This document shows, piece after piece, positions 8,532 through 15,515 of a stretch of 43,630 bases of DNA; positions within the stretch are counted from its first letter, which is position 1, and each line of letters begins with the position of its first letter. Source of the DNA: Vallitaleaceae bacterium (GTDB lineage Bacteria > Bacillota > Clostridia > Lachnospirales > Vallitaleaceae); assembly GCA_028277605.1 (NCBI GenBank), contig JANQFZ010000059.1:1-43630 (forward strand). Direction: 5' to 3'. The notes below the pieces were generated by a model. It did no database searches and had not been told where the DNA came from. It saw only the letters and a program-made list of their open reading frames with translations. The translations under genes and the position numbers were made by a program.

Positions 8532-9293
8532 ATGAAGATTGATTTGCATGTACATTCAAGTGAACGTTCAGCATGTAGTATAGCATCCGAAAAAGATCAT
8601 ATTCAGGCTGCAATAAGATTTGGACTCGACGGTTTAGTCTTTACTGATCATGATAAGATAATGCCCCAAAAACATCTTATAGAACTAAATAAAAAATATA
8701 ATCCCTTTAAAATATATAGTGGAGTTGAGATTACTATTAAAGAAAAAGGGGAAGATCTTTTAGTCATAGGTCTGAACAATAGACTATTAGAAGAAAAAGA
8801 CTGGTCTTATGAGGAGCTTTATAGATATGTTAAGGAGCATAATGGGTTTATTATATTAGCACACCCTTATAGATATAAAGATTACGTCAATATTGATATA
8901 GAGAAGTATATTCCAGATGCTATTGAAATTCACTCAACCAATATCTGTAGAAATGATGAGGAGAGAATTAAAAAATTAGCTGAAAGATTAAATACAAGAG
9001 TGGTAAATAATTCTGATGGGCATAATTCTAAGCATGTTGGTATATATTACAATGTTCTAGATCATACACCAAAGGATGATTGTGATTTAGTCAAGTTATT
9101 AAAAGAAGGTAAATATCATTGTGAAGGTTGCGAGAGTAGAATTAAGTTACATAATGAAATAGTTGAAAAGAAAGAAGAGATTATTAAAAAATGTATTCAA
9201 GATGGTAAGGATGGAAAATACTACCATAAAATAACTGGAAACTGGGAAGGAGAATTTGATAGAGTTGTAATGGGAAAGACTAATATGATATGA
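8532..9293 (+). CDS. PHP-domain metal-dependent phosphoesterase
   Basis: Cytoplasmic protein of 253 residues, ATG after AAAGGAG. PHP metal ligands are visible: DLHVHSS (His6, His8), FTDHD (Asp39, His40, Asp41), the Glu in GVEIT, His in LAHPYR, and SDGH near residue 162. PHP proteins hydrolyse phosphoesters such as sugar phosphates or nucleotides. It is the last gene of the transporter cluster, so it may process a phosphorylated product of the imported compound; that is inference. It is followed by a strong terminator. Confidence 0.85.
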   Translation: MKIDLHVHSSERSACSIASEKDHIQAAIRFGLDGLVFTDHDKIMPQKHLIELNKKYNPFKIYSGVEITIKEKGEDLLVIGLNNRLLEEKDWSYEELYRYVKEHNGFIILAHPYRYKDYVNIDIEKYIPDAIEIHSTNICRNDEERIKKLAERLNTRVVNNSDGHNSKHVGIYYNVLDHTPKDDCDLVKLLKEGKYHCEGCESRIKLHNEIVEKKEEIIKKCIQDGKDGKYYHKITGNWEGEFDRVVMGKTNMI

Positions 9294-9314
9294 TATATAG
9301 TAAAAAAGCAATAC

Positions 9315-9352
9315 AAATCCTTCTAGATTAATAGAATAATCTAGGAGGATTT
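9315..9352. terminator. Bidirectional terminator between PHP and lipoprotein genes
   Basis: A 16-base stem, AAATCCTTCTAGATTA (9315-9330) with its complement at 9337-9352 (one G-T pair), loop ATAGAA. TTTT follows on the plus side and a T run (complement of AAAAAA at 9302-9307) on the minus side, fitting two converging genes. Confidence 0.88.
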
Positions 9353-9373
9353 TAAATTTAAGCTAAATAATAT

Positions 9374-10456
9374 CTAATCTATTGATAAGGGTTTATTTAA
9401 CTCTTTTAGTAGGAACATATTTACATAATAAATACCGTCATCACTCATTGTACAATAAGTGATACCCTTGTTATCATAGTTATATCTTGCATTAATAATA
9501 GGTTCATCATGGTTTTGAATTAGCATAACCATTTTATTGTCATCAATAGTGTATTCATACAAACCATAAGTAAATACTCGATCTTCATGGCTTTTAGTTG
9601 AGATTAATATACTATTATCAGTATAATCAACAATATTAGCCTCATAATGTGAGAAAATAACTTCAGGAATACTGTTTTCTTTTGCTAAATCTACTTTAAC
9701 TAATGATGTCCCTTGTTCCATTAATAGCTGAACGATGACTTCTTTGGTATTATCAAAAGGATAAATACCATAGTAGTCAACAATATAACCACTTCCACCA
9801 CTACTAACTTCGCCTTGATAATATAGTTTATTATCTTTATCATTAGTAGCTTTGTAGGTATATCGCTGCTTTTTAATTAAATCATATAAGTTTAGTCTCT
9901 GTCCATCAATATAAGCAATATAGTTACTATTCATACTAAAATTCTTAAGATAGACATTGGTTTCGGTAGTAGGAATAATCTCTTGATAACCATCACCACA
10001 AATTATTAATTCATTTTCATTAGATTGTACGGTATATGTTTTGTCCTTAGATATTACTTCCATACCACTATTTTCCTTCAGGGTAACTGTTATTTCATTA
10101 ATGTCGAATTCAGTTAAAAACTCTAAGTTATTAAGTAAAACTTTCCCATTATTATATATAAAGGTATCTGAATAACTTATAAAATTATTATTACTGACTA
10201 ATACAGGTGTTTGTTCTTTACTAGTCAGTGAATAATGAATTAACGCATTCGTATCTTTGTTATGTTTTTCTAATGTAATTAACATGTTATCCTCATCATA
10301 TCTATAGACACCCATAAGCCTATAGGTTACACCATCTATCTCTGTATCAATTTGCATTTTCTTCTCTGATTGATACTCATCAACTTGATTAGATGGATTA
10401 CAGTTAGTTGTAAAGAGACTTACAAATATTAAATAAAATATCAGTAAAATTTTCAT
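9374..10456 (-). CDS. Putative lipoprotein of unknown function
   Basis: Secreted protein of 360 residues that I do not recognise as a named family. The N-terminus is a short basic and hydrophobic signal ending FTTNCNPS; Asn before the Cys is unusual for a lipobox, so lipid attachment is probable but not certain. The mature part is rich in short beta-strand-like segments, such as IDGVTYRLMGVYRYDEDNMLI and NLYDLIKKQRYTY, suggesting a beta-propeller or similar fold. It stands alone between converging PHP and co-directional nitroreductase genes, with a shared terminator at its 3' end. Confidence 0.7.
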   Translation of the reverse strand: MKILLIFYLIFVSLFTTNCNPSNQVDEYQSEKKMQIDTEIDGVTYRLMGVYRYDEDNMLITLEKHNKDTNALIHYSLTSKEQTPVLVSNNNFISYSDTFIYNNGKVLLNNLEFLTEFDINEITVTLKENSGMEVISKDKTYTVQSNENELIICGDGYQEIIPTTETNVYLKNFSMNSNYIAYIDGQRLNLYDLIKKQRYTYKATNDKDNKLYYQGEVSSGGSGYIVDYYGIYPFDNTKEVIVQLLMEQGTSLVKVDLAKENSIPEVIFSHYEANIVDYTDNSILISTKSHEDRVFTYGLYEYTIDDNKMVMLIQNHDEPIINARYNYDNKGITYCTMSDDGIYYVNMFLLKELNKPLSID

Positions 10457-10532
10457 TTAGTAATATCCTCATTTCACATAATCATTAAAGCAAAAAGAAT
10501 TTCCTTTAATCTTTTCACCCTGAAACACGAGT

Positions 10533-11300
10533 CTAAACACTTTTTTCATTAATCTCATTCAATTGAACAGACACAAATTTCATATCAAGTTTATTTTCTG
10601 CTCTTTCCGCAATATATTCATCACTCCATGACTTACTAGTGTCATATTGATCGAAATGAACTATATTATCTAGTTCTCTTATGTATTTTTGTCTAGGCTC
10701 ATATGAAGCATAGCCTATTGCAGCAGCATCATAGATTTTCATGTACGATGGAATGTTCAATTTCTCTTTTACCTTTTTACGAGGTGAGGTTACGATTGTG
10801 CAGTATTGGCTTGCTAGCCCCAGAGATGTAGCGGCAGTTAGCATCTGCAAGAACGAGGTTGCCATAGAAGATACGAATATTTCATCATTATCATGTATAG
10901 GAATTCTTTTGCCAATCTTTAATTTTCCATCTTTTAATTGATACATTTGACCTGGTAAAGATATTTTTTTACGAGTATCACCCACAGCAATTATTAAGAC
11001 TGGAGCATTCTGTGCCATCTTCAATTTAAGGGGTTTCTTACCTTTCATTTGCTTTTCAAATATTTTTTTCTCCAAAGGTGAAATTTTCATGTCATCTTCA
11101 CTCATGCTAACAAACTCTTGAATCAATGCCTTATCACGAATAACGATATATTCCCAAGGTTGTGAATTCATACCAGAAGGGGCATAACGTGCAGCGTCTA
11201 TTATTTTTTTTATATCCTCTTCAGACACTTTCTCATCCTTAAATTTCCTAATAGATCGTCTTGTCTTAATAAGTTCTAAGTATTCATTGTAGTTTAACAT
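10533..11300 (-). CDS. Nitroreductase-family flavoprotein
   Basis: FMN-dependent oxidoreductase of 255 residues. The N-terminus shows the family signature ELIKTRRSIRKFKDEKVSE and ARYAPSGMNSQPWEYIV, which bind FMN. Reduction of nitro- or quinone-type compounds by NAD(P)H is the usual role. The ATG at 11300 lies ten bases after AAAGGA; GTG at 11306 is an in-frame alternative with a shorter gap. It follows the MarR gene by about 30 bases and is surely in its operon, so it is probably induced by the compound MarR senses. Confidence 0.9.
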   Translation of the reverse strand: MLNYNEYLELIKTRRSIRKFKDEKVSEEDIKKIIDAARYAPSGMNSQPWEYIVIRDKALIQEFVSMSEDDMKISPLEKKIFEKQMKGKKPLKLKMAQNAPVLIIAVGDTRKKISLPGQMYQLKDGKLKIGKRIPIHDNDEIFVSSMATSFLQMLTAATSLGLASQYCTIVTSPRKKVKEKLNIPSYMKIYDAAAIGYASYEPRQKYIRELDNIVHFDQYDTSKSWSDEYIAERAENKLDMKFVSVQLNEINEKSV

Positions 11301-11330
11301 AATCACTCATTCCTTTCTTTAAACGAAGTA

Positions 11331-11780
11331 TTAATCATTATTAATTTCGTTCTCATGCTCTAATGTAATGTTGTATATTGCTTTCATTATTCTTATGTGT
11401 TCTTTAGCATCATGTTCTCCTAATTCAGCTAATATCTTAGCCATATGCTCTATTATAACGCTTATGTCTTCAATAACTTTTTTCTTACCTTCATCCGTAA
11501 TAGTGACAATTATTTTACGACGATCATTAGGATCCATACTACGTGTAATAAAACCTTTATCTTCTAGCTTGTTCAGTATATTTGCCACTCTTGCTGTTGT
11601 AACGCCTATAAATTTTCCTATTTGGCTAGGTGCAACACCATCTTCTACTTCTATGAGATACCCTAACACGATTTTTTCGCCACGTATTTGTTCTATACTG
11701 CCACCATATATGAGTTTAGGTATTCTGGATAGTTTAAACTGATATCCGATGAGTTGTTTTGCCAATTCATAATAATCCAT
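11331..11780 (-). CDS. MarR-family transcriptional regulator
   Basis: Winged-helix regulator of 149 residues. The HTH region reads GVAPSQIGKFIGVTTARVAN, followed by the wing with RSMDPNDRRKIIVTITDEGK, the hallmark of MarR proteins. AGAGGTG precedes the ATG. The promoter region upstream has two 15-base palindromes placed over and beside a perfect promoter, so the protein most likely represses itself and the nitroreductase gene until a ligand binds. Confidence 0.93.
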   Translation of the reverse strand: MDYYELAKQLIGYQFKLSRIPKLIYGGSIEQIRGEKIVLGYLIEVEDGVAPSQIGKFIGVTTARVANILNKLEDKGFITRSMDPNDRRKIIVTITDEGKKKVIEDISVIIEHMAKILAELGEHDAKEHIRIMKAIYNITLEHENEINND

Positions 11781-11821
11781 ATAAGCACCTCTAGTTAATA
11801 TTATGTCTACTAATATTTATT

Positions 11822-11869
11822 ACTAACGTTGTTAGCATTTATTATAGCTAATAGTGTTAGCAATGTCAA
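11822..11869 (-). promoter_or_regulatory. Consensus promoter with two MarR-type operators
   Basis: On the minus strand TTGACA (11869-11864) and TATAAT (11846-11841) are separated by exactly 17 bases. A palindrome with GCTAA...TTAGC arms occupies the spacer (11847-11861), and a second, ACTAACGTTGTTAGC on the plus strand, lies just downstream of the -10 (11822-11836). Both are 15 bases and 25 bases apart centre to centre. A protein bound here would block polymerase. Confidence 0.8.
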
Positions 11870-11934
11870 GGTTAAAATATTTTTTTGTAATGACTTCCAT
11901 TTGGAAGTGGTTGCTTTGCTTTTTAATGTTTATT

Positions 11935-12112
11935 CTACTCATACTATAGGGGCAGTAATTGGGCTTATATTAGGCTTTAACTTAATGCCTATGATACTGA
12001 ATCAAGTGCTTAAGAATTATGGTATTGTTAGGATGCCTATTATTATTCATTACGGGGGTGTTTTTATAAGCTTAATATTAAGCATCAATGTACTTAACTT
12101 ATACCTAAAACA
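11935..12112 (+). pseudogene. Remnant of an FtsX-like ABC permease C-terminus
   Basis: The plus-strand frame encodes IGAVIGLILGFNLMPMIL and, after a short loop, FISLILSINVLNLYLKHRL. This resembles the last membrane helices and closing RRL-like tail of FtsX-type permeases. The in-frame ATG at 11829 lies inside the marR promoter and cannot be the original start, and nothing upstream codes for the rest of such a protein. A terminator follows at 12110. I read it as the decayed 3' end of a lost gene. Confidence 0.4.
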
Positions 12113-12145
12113 TAGGCTATTAACTGTTAGGTTAATAGCCTATGT
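12110..12145. terminator. Strong hairpin terminator after the permease remnant
   Basis: ACATAGGCTATTAAC (12110-12124) and its exact complement (12131-12145) form a 15-base stem with loop TGTTAG. The complement of AAAA and TTTAAT flank it, so it could stop transcription from either side, including from the Rpn gene. Confidence 0.75.
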
Positions 12146-12234
12146 ATTTAATGTAGAATATCTATAGAAATTCATCTCATAATTGTTTGACTTCTTCAAG
12201 TTATAAAGCTGAGTTTCTTTCTGTAGGTAACTTA

Positions 12235-12597
12235 TTATAAGTATTTTAATACATCATCTACCGATTCAATATCAAATATACCATCCCTAATGTCTTGTAA
12301 TTGTTTAATACTCGCTAATTCGATTTGCTTCTCAATATCTTTAGATAGTACTTTTAACTTTTTCTTCAATAATATTTTAACAGTAGTTAATAATTCCTCA
12401 AATTTTCCTTCTTCAATGCCTTGCTTTTTGCCTTGTTTTATGCCTTCTTTAATACCTTCTTCAATACCTTCCTCTCGTCCTTTATGCAATAGATATTTTT
12501 CACTTGATACCTTATCTAAATGCCACTTTCTCCTTTGTTGATACATGGCTCTGGCTTTTTCATCTTGACTTACTTTTTCAAGTATCTCTCCTGCCAT
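12235..12597 (-). CDS. Possible intragenic small protein (RpnS-like) inside the Rpn gene
   Basis: In-frame ATG at 12597 is codon 211 of the Rpn gene and is preceded by GAGGTGAT (12609-12602) with the spacing expected of a real start. Translation from here gives the C-terminal 120 residues, opening MAGEILEKVSQDEKARAMYQ and including the GxxE repeats but not the nuclease core. In E. coli, rpn genes make such small proteins from internal starts, and these inhibit the full-length toxin. Function here is inference by that analogy; the strong site is seen directly. Confidence 0.6.
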   Translation of the reverse strand: MAGEILEKVSQDEKARAMYQQRRKWHLDKVSSEKYLLHKGREEGIEEGIKEGIKQGKKQGIEEGKFEELLTTVKILLKKKLKVLSKDIEKQIELASIKQLQDIRDGIFDIESVDDVLKYL

Positions 12598-13227
12598 ATC
12601 TATCACCTCATTTCTTTGTCTTATTAGCTTTATCAGGTCTTCTTTTTCTTCATTTCCACCGTCTTTTATAAATAGTAGCCACTGTTCCAAGGTGTTGAGA
12701 CTATCAATATTAATGTCTCCTTTTTGGTAAAGTTTCTTTAGCTCAATATAATGGATCTCCAAATCATCTAGCAGTAAAAAGCCTTTATTTTTCTCTATTA
12801 TATTAAATACATTATGATAGTCACCTGATTCACTCAGTAAGTTAAAGTTCATTATATTCACTACTATACATTTCTTTAAATTATAGTATGCTTCACCTTC
12901 TACTATTTGTTCTCCATACATAGTCGACCAATAATAAAGCGATCTTTTCCTATAATCATCTGCATTTCGTATCTGTATTTCAATATCAATTAATTCTTGT
13001 GTACCTGTCTTTACTTTAATATCCATAATAGACTGTTTATCATCTTCATAATGCTTATCATTATAAGGATTTAAGTATACAATATCTGTAATTTTGTTAT
13101 CACCTTGTAGTCCGAGTATAGCATTAAGTAAGTGTATTAATGCAAGCTTACTTTCTTTCGTATTTCCTGCGAATATTTGTTTAAATGCAAAATCAACTTT
13201 TGGATCCATCAAAGATTGTTTTCTCAT
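12235..13227 (-). CDS. Rpn-family PD-(D/E)XK nuclease/transposase (RpnL-like)
   Basis: Complete protein of 330 residues, the same gene as at the left edge. The family start DPKVDFAFKQIF (8-19) is followed by catalytic-type residues Asp69 in SIMDIKVK and Glu83/Gln85 in IDIEIQ. The C-terminus carries a four-residue repeat, GIEEGIKEGIKQGKKQGIEE, a low-complexity feature of the family. AAAGGAA precedes the ATG; the TTGACA/TATAAT pair at 13300/13271 is its promoter. Rpn proteins cut DNA and some E. coli members act in phage defence. Here the gene stands back to back with a CRISPR leader. An internal start at 12597 may give a separate small product. Confidence 0.92.
   Translation of the reverse strand: MRKQSLMDPKVDFAFKQIFAGNTKESKLALIHLLNAILGLQGDNKITDIVYLNPYNDKHYEDDKQSIMDIKVKTGTQELIDIEIQIRNADDYRKRSLYYWSTMYGEQIVEGEAYYNLKKCIVVNIMNFNLLSESGDYHNVFNIIEKNKGFLLLDDLEIHYIELKKLYQKGDINIDSLNTLEQWLLFIKDGGNEEKEDLIKLIRQRNEVIDMAGEILEKVSQDEKARAMYQQRRKWHLDKVSSEKYLLHKGREEGIEEGIKEGIKQGKKQGIEEGKFEELLTTVKILLKKKLKVLSKDIEKQIELASIKQLQDIRDGIFDIESVDDVLKYL
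12408..12480 (-). repeat. 12-base tandem coding repeat (GxxE motif) in the Rpn gene
   Basis: About six imperfect 12-base units encode G-[IKR]-[EK]-[EQ] steps in series. Units differ by a few bases. Tandem units of this size can change number by slippage without breaking the frame. Confidence 0.7.
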
Positions 13228-13270
13228 GTATATAGTTCCTTTACTTATATTTTATCACATCTATACCTAT

Positions 13271-13300
13271 ATTATATATAGAACTTATGTTCGGTGTCAA
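13271..13300 (-). promoter_or_regulatory. Promoter of the second Rpn gene
   Basis: TTGACA (13300-13295) and TATAAT (13276-13271) on the minus strand, 18-base spacer, identical in position to the copy at 268-297. Confidence 0.6.
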
Positions 13301-13571
13301 CCTATAAAGAAAAGTAATTATTTTTTCTAAAAGCACAATAAACAAGCTTCTTTTTTACGAAATTTTGTAGATTAAAGTATAATACAGTTAAATTTTTTTC
13401 CAGCCGTTAAGATAACATTACCCCTTTCAAAGCCAGTATATATAAGCATTTAGAGGGGTTTTTGCTAGGAATTTCAAAATACGCAAAAACGGTTGGAAAA
13501 AAATAATAAAACCCTTTAAATATCAGTGGTTATAAGGTATAATGGATTTTAAGAATGTTGATTTTACGGGA
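13301..13571 (+). promoter_or_regulatory. CRISPR leader of array 2
   Basis: Near copy of 298-567. TATAAT lies at 13538-13543, again about 30 bases before the first repeat, and the inverted repeat pair around GAGGGGTTTTT and AAAACCCTTTAAA is kept. Differences cluster in a short T/A-rich stretch near 13350-13365. Confidence 0.75.
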
Positions 13572-13926
13572 GTAGAACTTTAACATATGATGTATTGAAA
13601 TTCTTCAAGTCTTTTTAACACTTCTTCTTTCGTCATAGTAGAACTTTAACATATGATGTATTGAAATATGATAATTATCTTTGCCAAAGGTATTTCGTCA
13701 GCAGTAGAACTTTAACATATGATGTATTGAAATTGTCTTGGGTTAAAGGAACTTCTTGTCTATAACTAGGTAGAACTTTAACATATGATGTATTGAAATA
13801 AAGGATTAATACCTGTTTTTTGTCCTGGCTGTATTGTAGAACTTTAACATATGATGTATTGAAATGGTACAAGTACGTCAGCTATTCTTGTTACTGGCAT
13901 TAGTAGAACTTTAACATATGATGTAT
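13572..13926 (+). CRISPR. CRISPR array 2: five full repeats, truncated sixth
   Basis: Full 30-base repeats start at 13572, 13638, 13704, 13770 and 13836, all identical to the consensus of array 1. Spacers are 36, 36, 36, 36 and 37 bases and share nothing obvious with array 1. The sixth repeat at 13903 matches for 24 bases, then passes into the 5' region of the HIT gene. There is no terminator between the array and that gene, so array transcripts may run on to 14427. Confidence 0.97.
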
Positions 13927-13944
13927 ATATCAGGGAGAGATTAC

Positions 13945-14352
13945 ATGAATGAATGTATTTTTTGTAAAATAGTGAATGGAGAGAGGAAAGCAAATATCAT
14001 TTATGAAGATGAGTTGGTATTAGGTTTCATGGATATTAATCCTATTAACGAAGGGCATATACTATTAATACCAAAGCAACATAAACTCGACCTAGATGAA
14101 CTAACCACAGAAGAATCGAATAGAATAATGGAAGTATCTAAACTAATGGTAAAGGTATTAAAGAATAAGTATCCATTAGATGGATATAGTATGATGCAAA
14201 ATGGTGGAGCATTTAATGACATTGGACATTATCATTTGCATATATTTCCAAGATATAAAAATGATGGTTTTGGCTGGAATTTTGGTAAAGTCAAAAACAT
14301 GGATTTAAAGAAAGTAGGACAAGAAATAGCTTCTGAAATTAATAGAGTATAA
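13945..14352 (+). CDS. HIT-family nucleotide hydrolase (HINT-like)
   Basis: Cytoplasmic protein of 135 residues. ATG 13945 is chosen because AGGGAGAGA lies just upstream; an in-frame ATG at 13918 falls inside the last CRISPR repeat. The HIT motif HYHLHIFPR (95-103) gives His97 as the nucleophile, and CIFC (4-7) is the usual zinc-type start. HINT proteins split AMP from phosphoramidates and similar compounds. The gene begins 19 bases after the truncated CRISPR repeat, so its upstream region was probably altered by the array. Confidence 0.94.
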   Translation: MNECIFCKIVNGERKANIIYEDELVLGFMDINPINEGHILLIPKQHKLDLDELTTEESNRIMEVSKLMVKVLKNKYPLDGYSMMQNGGAFNDIGHYHLHIFPRYKNDGFGWNFGKVKNMDLKKVGQEIASEINRV

Positions 14353-14399
14353 ATGAAATTGGTTATTAGAATTATGCAAATTATAATTGTTATAATACA

Positions 14400-14427
14400 G
14401 TATCTCTTTATTTGAGATGCTTTTTTT
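14400..14427 (+). terminator. Terminator after the HIT gene
   Basis: GTATCTC and GAGATGC form a seven-base stem (one wobble) with loop TTTATTT and a run of seven T. Confidence 0.85.
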
Positions 14428-14564
14428 ATGTTATTTTGAGATAGCACTTATCTAATAATAGAAAAACCATTTAATTCCATTTTCCCAAATACTTACACTA
14501 CGCATCATCAATTACAAGAATAGACGACCTCATTAAACAAATACTAATGATGGGAGTGATTTTT

Positions 14565-15446
14565 ATGCATACGATGTGGAAAGGTTCCATAAGCTTTGGA
14601 TTGGTTAATATACCCATCAAAATGTTTGCGGCAACAGAAAATAAAGATATTCGGTTTAGATATCTTCATAAAGAATGCCATACACCAGTTAAGTATAAAA
14701 AAACATGTCAGACCTGTGATAAAGAAATCAAAGAAGATGAAATCATAAAAGGCTATGAGTATGAGCCTGAGCATTTTGTTATTCTTAAACCAGAAGACTT
14801 TGAAACGGTGAAAGCAGAGGTGCATTATAGAACTATTGAAATTGTGGATTTTGTCAGTCTTCCAGAAATCGATCCCATATACTTTGATAAAACCTACTAT
14901 TTGTCACCACAAGAAACAGGTGGAAAAGCCTACAATCTATTGCGTCAGTCCATGAACGATACAGGTAAAATAGCAATAGCTAAGATAACTATAAGAAGTA
15001 AACAAACATTGGCGGCTCTACGTGTTTATGAAAATGTGCTTGTTTTAGAAACCTTATTCTATCCAGATGAGGTAAGAGCTATTACTTTGATACCTGGATT
15101 GCCTGAAAATTTAGTGGTGGATGAAAAAGAATTATCTATAGCGAATCAACTGATTGATAACCTAACAGCACCTTTTGAACCAGCAAAGTATAAGGATGAT
15201 TACAGAGAAGCATTAAGAGACTTGATTAACAAGAAAATAGAAGGAAAAGAAATTGAGAGAGCACCAGAAGCACCGCAGAAAAATGTAGTTGACTTAATGG
15301 AAGCCTTACAAGCAAGCCTAAAAGAAACCAAGAAGAAAACAGTTAAGACCACAGCAAGAAAAACCACAGGACGTACAACAACAAGAAAAACAGCACGTAC
15401 GGCAAAAGCAGAATCAAAATCAAAAGAGCCAACCATAACTAGGTGA
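14565..15446 (+). CDS. ku: DNA end-binding protein Ku
   Basis: Bacterial Ku of 293 residues, which binds double-strand ends and recruits LigD-type enzymes. The opening MHTMWKGSISFGLVNIPIKM is diagnostic. ATG 14565 follows GGGAGTGA by five bases, better than ATGs at 14547 and 14550. A CxxC pair (KKTCQTCDKE) lies near residues 48-51. The core beta-barrel is followed by a Lys/Arg/Thr-rich tail, about the last 35 residues, which in Ku proteins binds DNA and partners. The ligase gene starts 69 bases downstream. In spore formers this pathway protects DNA when no second chromosome is available. Confidence 0.96.
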   Translation: MHTMWKGSISFGLVNIPIKMFAATENKDIRFRYLHKECHTPVKYKKTCQTCDKEIKEDEIIKGYEYEPEHFVILKPEDFETVKAEVHYRTIEIVDFVSLPEIDPIYFDKTYYLSPQETGGKAYNLLRQSMNDTGKIAIAKITIRSKQTLAALRVYENVLVLETLFYPDEVRAITLIPGLPENLVVDEKELSIANQLIDNLTAPFEPAKYKDDYREALRDLINKKIEGKEIERAPEAPQKNVVDLMEALQASLKETKKKTVKTTARKTTGRTTTRKTARTAKAESKSKEPTITR

Positions 15447-15515
15447 AGTGTAGACGAAAATAAGTAAGTATTAATGAAGTATTTTGGGAGTATTTAGAGA
15501 GTAAGGGAGCGCAAG

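Larger units (their letters stand above)
13004..13601 (+). repeat. Duplicated Rpn 5' end/CRISPR leader module, copy 2
   Basis: Direct repeat of 1-597, offset 13003 through the Rpn start and 13004 from the leader on. Homologous recombination between the copies would delete or amplify the 13 kb between them. Confidence 0.93.

Noticed and set aside
9374..10456. Idea that the unknown lipoprotein belongs to the sugar-transport operon
   Set aside because: It is on the opposite strand and is separated by a strong bidirectional terminator.
11829..11934. ATG-started frame continuing into the FtsX-like remnant
   Set aside because: The first 35 codons lie in the marR promoter and operators and have no homology; only the later part looks like a gene remnant.
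12290..12541. Plus-strand frame opposite the Rpn C-terminus
   Set aside because: It is the antisense of the GxxE repeat region; the apparent repeats (PSSIPSS) come from the coding strand.
12235..13227. Calling the Rpn gene an insertion sequence with terminal repeats
   Set aside because: No terminal inverted repeats or target-site duplication were found around the gene; the duplicated block extends into the CRISPR leader instead.
13675..13872. Minus-strand frame of 65 codons across CRISPR array 2
   Set aside because: It is made of the CRISPR repeats read in frame (repeated FNTSYVKVL) and has no ribosome binding site; not a gene.
14517..14546. AGAATA-N17-AATACTA, resembling a sigma G promoter before ku
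   Set aside because: Two consensus positions are off, and the transcript would start inside the ku ribosome binding site, so it cannot serve ATG 14565 well.
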